From Ruminococcus flavefaciens (GTDB lineage Bacteria; Bacillota; Clostridia; Oscillospirales; Ruminococcaceae), in NCBI GenBank assembly GCA_002371825.1, contig DFHF01000041.1, forward strand, positions 1-35,033: a stretch of 35,033 nucleotides of DNA, in the 5' to 3' direction. Every line of letters starts with the position of its first letter. Within the stretch, counting starts at the first letter, position 1. The notes beneath the pieces are model-generated. The model saw only the letters and a program-made list of their open reading frames with translations. It was not told where the DNA came from and did no database searches. Shown in pieces: positions 7,251-13,788 of the stretch. A program made the position numbers and the translations under genes.

Positions 7251-8609
7251 TTAGTCAAAAATATTGCTCAGGTCATGGAATCCCTTGCTTGTGGTGACAA
7301 CAACAACGCTGTCATTGACCTTGAGGCAGTCATCGCCCTTGGGGATTATGAGTTCGTTTCCACGAACTATACTTGCTATGAGGATACCGCTTCTCAGTTT
7401 CAGCTTCTTCAGCGGAACATCAACATAGTCCTTCTTGTCACGGACTACGAATTCTATAGCTTCAAGTCTGTCATTTACCAGTCTGTAAAGAGTGGTGACA
7501 CTGTTGCCCAGTGAATTCTGCTTTGCACGGACATACTGGAGTATCTGATTCACGGTTATTGACTTAGGCGATACGATACTGTCAAGGTCAAGAGTATCCG
7601 AGAGCTGTATCAGCGACATACGGTTTACCTTTGTAACGACCTTCTCAACACCGTTGTTCTTAGCCAGAAGTGAAAGGAGTATATTCTCCTCATCGATACC
7701 GGTCAGGGTGACTACAGCATCCGCATCATAAACACGCTCCTCAGCCAGAATATCGTGGTCTGTGCCGTCTGCACAGGAGATATTCACCTTGTTCAGCCTC
7801 TCGCTGAGTTCCAGGCAGCGCTTTTCATCTATCTCGATTATCTTCACCTTTACGCCCATTTCTATGAGCTGCTGAGCAAGATGATATGCAACTCTTCCGC
7901 CGCCTATGAGAACAGCAGATTTGACTCTCTTTTCACGGTAAGCCGCACTTATGCTCCTGAAGAACTTGACCATAGCGCTGTGGGAAGCGGTCATGTGGAT
8001 CTTATCTCCGGCCTTCAGTATGAATGTACCGTTAGGGATTATGAGTTCCTCTCCCCTCTGAACAGCACAGATGAGCACATCAAGCCTGAGTCTTCTTGAG
8101 AGCTGACTGAGAGCAATATTATCCAGTATACTTCCGCTGGTAATTCGTATCTCCGCCAGATCAACACGTCCCTTAGCAAAGGATTCAATATTTATAGCCT
8201 CAGGATAACGAAGCACCTTGGCGATCTCATTTGCAGCATTATAGTCCGGATTGACCATCATGCTTATACCCAGCTCCTCACGCATGAAAACGAGCTGCTT
8301 ATCGAATTCAGGGCTGCGGACACGGGCTATACAATGTCTTGCATTCATTCTCCTTGCTATCATGCAGGAGAGTATATTTACCTCGTCAGAGGCAGTGACT
8401 GCAATGAATATATTAGCCTTTGCAACATTCGCCTCCTCAAGCACACTTGTCTGAAGACAGTTGCCTGCGATACCCATTACGTCATAATCATTTGTTACTG
8501 ATTTGATAAGGTCTTCTTTTTTATCTATCACGGTAACATTGTGCTCGTTGCTGAGCACCTCCGCAAGAGCGCTGCCGACCTTGCCGCAGCCTACGATGAT
8601 AATTTCCAT
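7251..8609 (-). CDS. trkA: Trk potassium uptake regulatory protein TrkA (two RCK modules)
   Basis: 452 residues in two homologous halves, each an NAD-binding RCK_N plus RCK_C domain. The first dinucleotide-binding motif is IIVGCGKVGSALAE at the N-terminus and the second is VLIGGGRVAYHLAQ near residue 230. TrkA proteins form a ring under the TrkH channel and gate it in response to nucleotides. The soluble protein has no signal peptide. It is first in a two-gene operon with trkH and is served by a perfect sigma-A promoter with an inverted repeat at the expected transcription start. The start at 8609 is supported by GGAGG seven to eight bases upstream. Confidence 0.93.
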   Translation of the reverse strand: MEIIIVGCGKVGSALAEVLSNEHNVTVIDKKEDLIKSVTNDYDVMGIAGNCLQTSVLEEANVAKANIFIAVTASDEVNILSCMIARRMNARHCIARVRSPEFDKQLVFMREELGISMMVNPDYNAANEIAKVLRYPEAINIESFAKGRVDLAEIRITSGSILDNIALSQLSRRLRLDVLICAVQRGEELIIPNGTFILKAGDKIHMTASHSAMVKFFRSISAAYREKRVKSAVLIGGGRVAYHLAQQLIEMGVKVKIIEIDEKRCLELSERLNKVNISCADGTDHDILAEERVYDADAVVTLTGIDEENILLSLLAKNNGVEKVVTKVNRMSLIQLSDTLDLDSIVSPKSITVNQILQYVRAKQNSLGNSVTTLYRLVNDRLEAIEFVVRDKKDYVDVPLKKLKLRSGILIASIVRGNELIIPKGDDCLKVNDSVVVVTTSKGFHDLSNIFD

Positions 8610-8657
8610 ACATCCTCCGTTGAATGAATATTAATAATTTTTTAGAGAGATCTTTTA

Positions 8658-8684
8658 TATATTGAGCTATAATAACTCAATATA
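8658..8684. promoter_or_regulatory. Candidate operator for trkA
   Basis: TATATTGAG (8658-8666) and CTCAATATA (8676-8684) are perfect 9-base arms with a 9-base centre. The repeat lies immediately downstream of the trkA -10 box, covering the expected transcription start, a classical repressor position. The regulator is unknown. It could alternatively act as a 5' UTR hairpin. Confidence 0.6.
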
Positions 8685-8713
8685 ATTATACCCCCCCTTC
8701 CATAGTTTGTCAA
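8685..8713 (-). promoter_or_regulatory. Consensus sigma-A promoter of trkA-trkH
   Basis: On the minus strand TTGACA (8708-8713), 17-base spacer, TATAAT (8685-8690): a perfect match to the sigma-A consensus. Confidence 0.88.
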
Positions 8714-8812
8714 TAGACACAACACACGAAAAGGCCGCCCTCATTTTATGCACCATAAGCCCTGAAAATCCGCATTATGTGAGTGCTTATGCCTCACAGC
8801 GCAATTATTGCC

Positions 8813-8841
8813 TTGCAAATGTTTATTTTTCATGTTATAAT
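8813..8841 (+). promoter_or_regulatory. Sigma-A promoter for the MIF-like gene
   Basis: TTGCAA (8813-8818), 17 bases, TATAAT (8836-8841). The leader to the start codon is about 135 nt and contains two inverted repeats (8878-8896 and 8925-8944). The 8714-8812 stretch between this and the divergent trkA promoter shows nothing I recognise. Confidence 0.75.
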
Positions 8842-8877
8842 TAATGTATATTCATAAATGACCTGCGGCAGTCATTG

Positions 8878-8896
8878 CCCTGAACTTTGTTCAGGG
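8878..8896 (+). promoter_or_regulatory. Leader hairpin upstream of the MIF-like gene
   Basis: CCCTGAA, a 5-base loop, TTCAGGG: a perfect 7-bp stem in the 5' leader. No T-run follows directly, so it is more likely a regulatory or stability element than a terminator. Confidence 0.5.
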
Positions 8897-8924
8897 AACG
8901 CAATTTATTTCTTAAAAGTTGATT

Positions 8925-8944
8925 TTTTGTCCTATAGGACAAAA
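8925..8944. promoter_or_regulatory. Perfect 20-bp palindrome in the leader of the MIF-like gene
   Basis: TTTTGTCC TATA GGACAAAA is fully self-complementary. It lies 40 bp upstream of the start codon and downstream of the promoter, where a bound dimeric repressor would block transcription. A terminator/attenuator function is less likely because no T-run follows on the plus strand. Confidence 0.55.
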
Positions 8945-8984
8945 CTAATATCCATTAAATCAAAATATGACAGGAGGAATTTTT

Positions 8985-9326
8985 ATGCCATTCATAAATG
9001 TAAAAACAAACACCAAAGTATCTCCGGATAAAATGGAGGTCATAAAATCACAGCTGGGACAGGCTATCACTGCTATCCCCGGAAAGTCCGAAAGCTGGCT
9101 CATGGTAGGCATTGAGCCTGAGTATAACCTCTGGTTCAAGGGAGACAGCGCTCCCGCAGCAATGATCGAGGTAAGTATCTTCGGCAGTGCCTCCGATAAT
9201 GCCTATACTACCCTCACAAGCCATATAACCGGTATTATGACCGATCAGCTCGGCATATCCTCGGATCGTGTGTACGTTAAATATTCCGAGATAGAGCAGT
9301 GGGGCTGGAACGGTTCTAATTTCTGA
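8985..9326 (+). CDS. Macrophage migration inhibitory factor (MIF)-like tautomerase
   Basis: 113 residues, the length of MIF. The start at 8985 is chosen over an in-frame ATG at 8967 because AGGAGG sits at 8972-8977 and because it puts Pro directly after Met, the catalytic N-terminal proline of the tautomerase superfamily. Other MIF hallmarks: a Lys at position 33 of the mature chain (Lys32 in human MIF) and the C-terminal DRVYVKYSEIEQWGWNGSNF, closely matching the end of animal MIF. The protein is expected to be a cytosolic trimer with phenylpyruvate or dopachrome-type tautomerase activity; the physiological substrate in bacteria is not known. The next gene starts 10 bp later on the same strand, so the two may be co-transcribed, although one is cytosolic and the other secreted. 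Confidence 0.9.
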   Translation: MPFINVKTNTKVSPDKMEVIKSQLGQAITAIPGKSESWLMVGIEPEYNLWFKGDSAPAAMIEVSIFGSASDNAYTTLTSHITGIMTDQLGISSDRVYVKYSEIEQWGWNGSNF

Positions 9327-9336
9327 GGTGATTAAA

Positions 9337-10449
9337 ATGAGATCAAAGAGATTATACAGCATCATCACTGCCGCTATGCTGCTTTCATCCGTCCCGGTAT
9401 ATTCTCCTGCACCTATGCAGGCAGCAGCCGAATGGGACTATGCCGGCAGCGAGTGTGACCCCGCACACGATACCTCACGAGATGTCCAGACAGAAGGTGT
9501 GGGAAATCCTTTCAACTTCGGGGAGAGAAATACTCCGGCAGATGCTTCAACCGAAGAGATAAGAGCAATAAACCATAAAATGACTGTTCAGGAGGTAAAA
9601 TATGCCCTCTACAAGGAGATAGATGAGCACTGGGAGCTTATCTCCACACGAATAGGCCAGACTGAACGTGAAAAAGTATATGCCCTCTTCCTCGGACTTG
9701 GCACAAGAGAGTCCACTTTAGGCGGCAACGGCGACGGCGCTGATATCGAGACCGCTGAAACTGACGGATTCGGAGTTAATCCTGCCCACGCCTATGGTAC
9801 TATGCAGACTGCCGTAACTGCCTTTGCGGACTGCAATCCCACCTTCGACAAGGAGGATAACGTCCCCGAGATGTTCCAGTACACCTTCAACGAATCCAAT
9901 TTCTATGACGCTATAGTTTCAAATCATATGGGCATAAGGAAGATACTCCACTTTGCAGAGATCTGCATAAACAGGGAAAAGCTTACCGGATACGAAGTCA
10001 TAAGGAACTGCCTTAAGGGCTTCAACACAGGCTGGTGCAACAAGGCCGAAGACGACGGTGCTTATCGTACCTATGCGGACGAGATATGTGCTATGGCTCA
10101 GTTCTATTACAATGAGGGACACCTCTATGACAACGTGTTCACATGGACTGAATCCCCTGCTGCTGCTCCTTACCGTACAGCAAACCGCTGGGACTGGTGG
10201 GGCGACGGTGAACCGAGCATGGCCGAAGTGAAACAGGATCCTGATCCTAAGCCGGAAAACCTGAAGGGCGACGTGAATACAGACGGCAAAGTCAATATAG
10301 CCGATGCAGTTGTTCTCCAGAAGTTCCTGATAGGAGACTTTATCCTCGCTCAGGATAAAGCCGTGAAAAATGCCGATATGGATGACTCCGGCAACCTGGA
10401 CGGCTTCGATCTCACCCTCCTCAGACAGGAACTCATTGACTTAGACTGA
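9337..10449 (+). CDS. Secreted dockerin enzyme with lysozyme-like catalytic domain (GH124 cellulase candidate)
   Basis: 370 residues from the ATG at 9337, which has GAGGTG six bases upstream; a GTG at 9328 in the same frame is less well placed. Signal peptide (about 1-31), catalytic domain (about 60-275), dockerin (about 309-368) with calcium loops DVNTDGKVNIAD and DMDDSGNLDGFD. The catalytic domain has a lysozyme-like pattern: Glu125 in LGLGTRESTLGG, then HAYGTMQTAVTAF and KGFNTGWC...YRTYADEI, which resemble the ES, GlmQ and YNaG/Y segments of lytic transglycosylases (GH23). GH124, founded on the C. thermocellum dockerin endoglucanase CtCel124, has this fold with one acidic catalytic residue, so a cellulase of that family is my best guess; a peptidoglycan lyase is less likely given the dockerin. 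Family assignment needs alignment. Confidence 0.65.
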   Translation: MRSKRLYSIITAAMLLSSVPVYSPAPMQAAAEWDYAGSECDPAHDTSRDVQTEGVGNPFNFGERNTPADASTEEIRAINHKMTVQEVKYALYKEIDEHWELISTRIGQTEREKVYALFLGLGTRESTLGGNGDGADIETAETDGFGVNPAHAYGTMQTAVTAFADCNPTFDKEDNVPEMFQYTFNESNFYDAIVSNHMGIRKILHFAEICINREKLTGYEVIRNCLKGFNTGWCNKAEDDGAYRTYADEICAMAQFYYNEGHLYDNVFTWTESPAAAPYRTANRWDWWGDGEPSMAEVKQDPDPKPENLKGDVNTDGKVNIADAVVLQKFLIGDFILAQDKAVKNADMDDSGNLDGFDLTLLRQELIDLD

Positions 10450-10508
10450 CCTCCCCCTATAAACAGGAACGTATTCCAGACAGAACCGTCCCTAATAATA
10501 ATTATTAA

Positions 10509-10538
10509 AAAAGACCCTTTGCTAAGAAAGGGTCTTTT
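10509..10538. terminator. Bidirectional terminator between convergent genes
   Basis: AAAAGACCCTTT (10509-10520), 6-base loop, AAAGGGTCTTTT (10527-10538): perfect 12-base arms with A and T tails on both sides, serving the dockerin enzyme (plus) and the penicillin-binding protein (minus). Confidence 0.88.
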
Positions 10539-10565
10539 CTTATTATTGATCGTCCTGTAAATTAC

Positions 10566-12107
10566 TCACTGGCAGCTGAATACTGCGTCCACAACGCCTT
10601 TATAAAGCTGTGCGGACTCACTGGCGAAGCTGAAATTATGATCCTGGGGATTCTGTATCTGCATTACTATCATATACGAACCGCCGTTGGCACGATAATC
10701 ACTGTAGCTGCTGTCGGAGGCTCCGTTCTGGCCGTTATCATTGTAATTTTTCAAGCAGCCGGTTATGTAGAGGAAATCCCCTGCACCGGTCTCAGCAGTA
10801 CCGGTCTTTGCAAAGAACTGATATCCCTCCGGCATATAAAGTCCCAGATTTCCGGCAACTCCTGACATACCGTCCAGAATTCCCTGCCGGCACTCCTGAG
10901 GTATAGAGCCTATGACCTCTCCGCCCTTGCTGCCGGATTCGACAACACTATTGAAATTATTGGTGTCCACCACGTTCTTTACTACGAAGGGCTTGACCAT
11001 ATCACCGAAAACTGCCTCACGGGCAAGAGCTGCAAGATATATGGGACAGGTCCGCACATAGGACTGTCCGAATGCACTTCTTCTCAGATCATCGTTGCAG
11101 TATATCTCAATATTATTTTCAAGCGAACCAAAATCACAGTATATCTCATATCCGGGGCCGAAATTGAAAATATTCCCCAGATCGCTGAGAACTGCATCCT
11201 TGCCTATCTGGTCGAAGGCCTTGGCAAAGAAGATGTTGCTGGAGTTGACAAATGCTGAGTAAAGCGAACGGTCTGCGATAGGATATGACCAGTTGGTATC
11301 ATGATCCCAGTTCACTATTGTTGCGCCGTCATCCACCCAAGTGCCGTCATCATACAGCGACCTGATACCGTGCTTATCTGCGAGCACCTCTGACATTATC
11401 TTGAAGCATGAGCCGGGAGTCGCATTCTGGAAAGCCTTATTGCAGAAAGCTCCCCAGCTGAGAGTATCTCCGTAATCCTTATCCTGCTCGTAGATGTCCG
11501 GGTCATACGATGGATAGGACACCTCCGAGAGTATCGAGCCGTCGTTCCTCATGACTACTACCGAACCGACTATATTCATATTTGCCATATACTGATAAAC
11601 AGCGTTCTGAACATTTGCATCGAGAGTGAGCTGTATCGAACGCCCCACATCCTCATTGCCGTTTACAGGATCAGGATTTTTCTCCCTGAGCGTTTCCTCA
11701 AATACCAAATCGAATCCGGATGAGAGCTTATTGAGTATATTTGCAAAAGCTACTTTATTATTATCATTTGTGAAGCGTTCCTCTGAACCGTCCTCACGCT
11801 GACCGCTGTACATAAGGAGCTCGCCCTTACAGTCATAAAGGTTTCCCTTAAGTACCGGGGTAGTTGTAGTAGTTGTTGTTGTAGTGGTGGTCACTGTGGT
11901 AGTAACAACAGTAGTCTGCACCGTCTCACTGTCACTGATCTTTTCACTGCTGTCGCTGGCTGACTGAGGATCCTCTTCCTCCATCCACCCCGGTCTTTTT
12001 ACCCCAGACTCATCAGCCTGCTCCACCTTTGAAGCGCATGACGATAAGCTGCTGAATGTCATGACCGAGATCAGCAGGGCAGCCATTCTTTTAGCCCTGT
12101 TCTTCAT
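10566..12107 (-). CDS. Lipoprotein penicillin-binding D,D-transpeptidase
   Basis: 513 residues. Lipoprotein signal with lipobox LSSC (Cys24), an acidic/Thr-rich spacer (about 30-90), then a penicillin-binding transpeptidase domain. Active-site motifs: SxxK as PGSCFK (Ser233, Lys236), SxN as SSN (289-291), and KTG (434-436) in FFAKTGTAETG. The phrase LTLDANVQNAVYQYM is typical of the FtsI/PbpA-like group. It would cross-link peptidoglycan outside the membrane. Anchoring by a lipid rather than an N-terminal membrane helix is unusual for this class, as is Cys after the nucleophile, where Thr is more common. The gene is monocistronic, with its own promoter upstream and a bidirectional terminator downstream. 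Confidence 0.85.
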   Translation of the reverse strand: MKNRAKRMAALLISVMTFSSLSSCASKVEQADESGVKRPGWMEEEDPQSASDSSEKISDSETVQTTVVTTTVTTTTTTTTTTTPVLKGNLYDCKGELLMYSGQREDGSEERFTNDNNKVAFANILNKLSSGFDLVFEETLREKNPDPVNGNEDVGRSIQLTLDANVQNAVYQYMANMNIVGSVVVMRNDGSILSEVSYPSYDPDIYEQDKDYGDTLSWGAFCNKAFQNATPGSCFKIMSEVLADKHGIRSLYDDGTWVDDGATIVNWDHDTNWSYPIADRSLYSAFVNSSNIFFAKAFDQIGKDAVLSDLGNIFNFGPGYEIYCDFGSLENNIEIYCNDDLRRSAFGQSYVRTCPIYLAALAREAVFGDMVKPFVVKNVVDTNNFNSVVESGSKGGEVIGSIPQECRQGILDGMSGVAGNLGLYMPEGYQFFAKTGTAETGAGDFLYITGCLKNYNDNGQNGASDSSYSDYRANGGSYMIVMQIQNPQDHNFSFASESAQLYKGVVDAVFSCQ

Positions 12108-12204
12108 ATTATTACCATCCTTGACGGAAACTCCGCCCTATATTTTAAGCAACGCTGTCAATTTCCGATAAAAGTCCCCTGACAGTATTGCGATTTATGA
12201 TTTA

Positions 12205-12233
12205 ATTATACTCTCTTTTACATTTTCCGTCAA
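12205..12233 (-). promoter_or_regulatory. Sigma-A promoter of the penicillin-binding protein gene
   Basis: On the minus strand TTGACG (12228-12233), 17 bases, TATAAT (12205-12210), leaving a leader of about 90 nt. Apart from this promoter and the terminator at 12344-12388, the 12108-12452 gap shows nothing recognisable. Confidence 0.82.
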
Positions 12234-12343
12234 CAGGCAGGAGTCTATTTTTGCATATATTTTGCAGATTGTAGCCATTTTGTAATATTCTGTAACCATG
12301 CCTGCTTTTCAGTGCAGCTGGTCATCTCTTTTGCCAGAAAACA

Positions 12344-12388
12344 AAAACCACAGTCTCCCTGACATTATATCAGAGATACTGTGGTTTT
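12344..12388 (-). terminator. Terminator of the gpx-ohrR operon
   Basis: On the minus strand ACTGTGG-type arms (CCACAGT 78-84 region pairing with ACTGTGG at 12348-12354), extended by CTC/GAG past a small bulge, are followed by TTTTTGTTTT. It lies about 65 bases after the ohrR stop codon. Confidence 0.75.
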
Positions 12389-12452
12389 GTAATTTCCATA
12401 CTGCCTCAGAATATTTGCTGACAAAAGATCGCCTGCAGCTATTCAGTGAATA

Positions 12453-12881
12453 TTATTCTTCAAGCAGCTTATAGAGCAGTCTGTATAGTTCGGCTGCCTC
12501 CTGAGCTTCAAGCTTTATGCAGCCTCCCACCTTTTCAGGTATATCAGCTGCCTTTTCCCTCAGAGCCATGCCCTCATCAGTTATTTCTGCTATGAGCACT
12601 CTTTCATCCTCAGAGCTTCTGAATCGTCTTATAAGACCTTTTGCCTCCATACTTTTCAGCAGAGGGGTAAGTGTACCGGAATCCAGGAAGAGCCTGCGTC
12701 CCAGCTCTTTTACGCTGAGGCTCCGCACCTCCCAGAGTACAAGCATAGCTATATACTGTGTATAAGTCAGGTCCAGCTCTGAAAGCACCGGATGATATTT
12801 CTTTATCACCAGTCTTGAACAGGCATAAAGCGGAAAGCAGAGCTGATTTTCAAGTTTCAGTCCTTCGTATTTGTCCTGCAT
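12453..12881 (-). CDS. ohrR: OhrR-type MarR-family organic peroxide sensor/repressor
   Basis: 142 residues. The N-terminus KLENQLCFPLYACSR matches B. subtilis OhrR closely, including the peroxide-sensing Cys of the LCF motif. The winged-helix DNA-binding region contains LFLDSGTLTPLLKSMEAKG, also nearly as in OhrR. Lacking a C-terminal cysteine, it belongs to the one-Cys type, in which oxidation of a single Cys and mixed-disulfide formation relieve repression. It is the last gene of the gpx-TSCPD-ohrR operon (10-bp gap) and probably represses it through the inverted repeat at 13656-13684. Downstream is a rho-independent terminator. Confidence 0.88.
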   Translation of the reverse strand: MQDKYEGLKLENQLCFPLYACSRLVIKKYHPVLSELDLTYTQYIAMLVLWEVRSLSVKELGRRLFLDSGTLTPLLKSMEAKGLIRRFRSSEDERVLIAEITDEGMALREKAADIPEKVGGCIKLEAQEAAELYRLLYKLLEE

Positions 12882-12891
12882 GATACCTCCG

Positions 12892-13152
12892 TCATGAATT
12901 CAGGCTCTCATTGTATGCAGCCCTTACAGCCTTTGCCAGCTGATCCGCACAGGATGTAGGTCTTCTGCCGCAGAGATTTCCTGAGAGCTTGTCCTCGATC
13001 TGTTCAACTGTCCAGCCGTCCACCAGCTTTGAGATAGCCTTTAAGTTGCCGTTGCAGCCGCCGTAGAACTTTATATCTGTAATAACATTTCCTTCAATGT
13101 GAAAGCTGATCTCCTGAGCGCAGACCATTTCTGTTTCGTAAGTGTAATCCAT
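12892..13152 (-). CDS. Small TSCPD-domain protein (TIGR03905 type)
   Basis: 86 residues, cytosolic, with cysteines in FYGGCNGN, NLCG and RRPTSCADQLA. This matches the TIGR03905/TSCPD family of small proteins, related to a C-terminal module found in some ribonucleotide reductases and presumed to bind metal through its cysteines. Its biochemical role is unknown. It is the middle gene of the operon, 11 bp after gpx and 10 bp before ohrR, so expression with peroxide-response genes is likely, and a redox- or metal-linked role is inferred from that alone. AGGAGG lies just upstream of its start. Confidence 0.85.
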   Translation of the reverse strand: MDYTYETEMVCAQEISFHIEGNVITDIKFYGGCNGNLKAISKLVDGWTVEQIEDKLSGNLCGRRPTSCADQLAKAVRAAYNESLNS

Positions 13153-13163
13153 AATGTACCTCC

Positions 13164-13637
13164 TTAAAGCAATTCCTTTATTTTGCTGTCGATATCCCCG
13201 GGCTTGACGGTAGGAGCAAATCGTTCAACAACGTTTCCCTCTCTGTCAATGAGGAACTTTGTGAAATTCCACTTTATCCTGTCTCCCAGGAATCCGCCTT
13301 TTTCCTTTTTCAGATAGGTATACAGCGGAGCTTCATTTTTGCCGTTTACTTCTATTTTGGCAAACTGTCTGAAAGTCACCCCGTAGCGTGACTGACAGAA
13401 ATCCACAATTTCCTCCTCAGTTCCGGGAGCCTGCCCTGCAAACTGATTGCACGGGAAATCCAGTATTTCGAGACCCTGCTCCTGATATTTCTCATATAGA
13501 TCCTGAAGTCCTTCATACTGTGGTGTGAATCCGCAGCCTGTAGCGGTATTGACTATAAGCAGCACTTTCCCCTTATAGTCTGAGAGATTTACGTCATTTC
13601 CCTTTGCGTCCTTCATAGTGAAATCATATATACTCAT
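13164..13637 (-). CDS. Glutathione peroxidase-like thiol peroxidase
   Basis: 157 residues from the ATG at 13637, chosen because AAAGGAGG lies upstream and homologues begin with a sequence like MSIYDFTMKDAKG; the frame stays open further upstream but runs through the promoter. Peroxidatic Cys is in NTATGCGFTPQ, with the partner Gln in DFPCNQFAGQ and Trp/Asn in KWNFTKFL, the usual catalytic tetrad. Bacterial enzymes of this family use Cys rather than selenocysteine and are usually thioredoxin-dependent; they reduce organic and hydrogen peroxides in the cytosol. It is the first gene of the operon with the TSCPD protein and OhrR, under a perfect sigma-A promoter and a probable OhrR operator. Confidence 0.93.
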   Translation of the reverse strand: MSIYDFTMKDAKGNDVNLSDYKGKVLLIVNTATGCGFTPQYEGLQDLYEKYQEQGLEILDFPCNQFAGQAPGTEEEIVDFCQSRYGVTFRQFAKIEVNGKNEAPLYTYLKKEKGGFLGDRIKWNFTKFLIDREGNVVERFAPTVKPGDIDSKIKELL

Positions 13638-13655
13638 AAACACAGCCTCCTTTAG

Positions 13656-13684
13656 AATTGAACTAAATTCGATTGAGTTCAATT
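13656..13684. promoter_or_regulatory. Probable OhrR operator
   Basis: AATTGAACT (13656-13664) and AGTTCAATT (13676-13684) are perfect 9-base arms with 11 bases between them. The repeat begins just after the -10 box and covers the transcription start of the gpx-TSCPD-ohrR operon. It is AT-rich like known OhrR boxes, although not an exact match to the B. subtilis site as I remember it. Confidence 0.7.
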
Positions 13685-13686
13685 GA

Positions 13687-13715
13687 ATTATACACCATCT
13701 TTTTTGATTTGTCAA
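13687..13715 (-). promoter_or_regulatory. Consensus sigma-A promoter of the gpx-ohrR operon
   Basis: On the minus strand TTGACA (13710-13715), 17 bases, TATAAT (13687-13692), directly followed by the inverted repeat. A strong promoter held by a repressor is the expected logic. Confidence 0.9.
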
Positions 13716-13725
13716 GTACTTTTTG

Positions 13726-13770
13726 AAAAAAAACAGTATTTCCGATAAAATACCAGAAATACTGTGTTTT
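13726..13770 (-). terminator. Terminator of the kinase/ABC/phosphatase operon
   Basis: On the minus strand ACAGTATTTC, a loop, GAAATACTGT, then TTTTTTTT. It follows the PP2C gene by about 20 bases and separates it from the gpx promoter. Confidence 0.88.
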
Positions 13771-13788
13771 AGTATATAATTTTTCCTG

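Noticed and set aside
8967..8984. Upstream ATG of the MIF-like gene
   Set aside because: It would bury the catalytic N-terminal proline, and the AGGAGG site fits the ATG at 8985.
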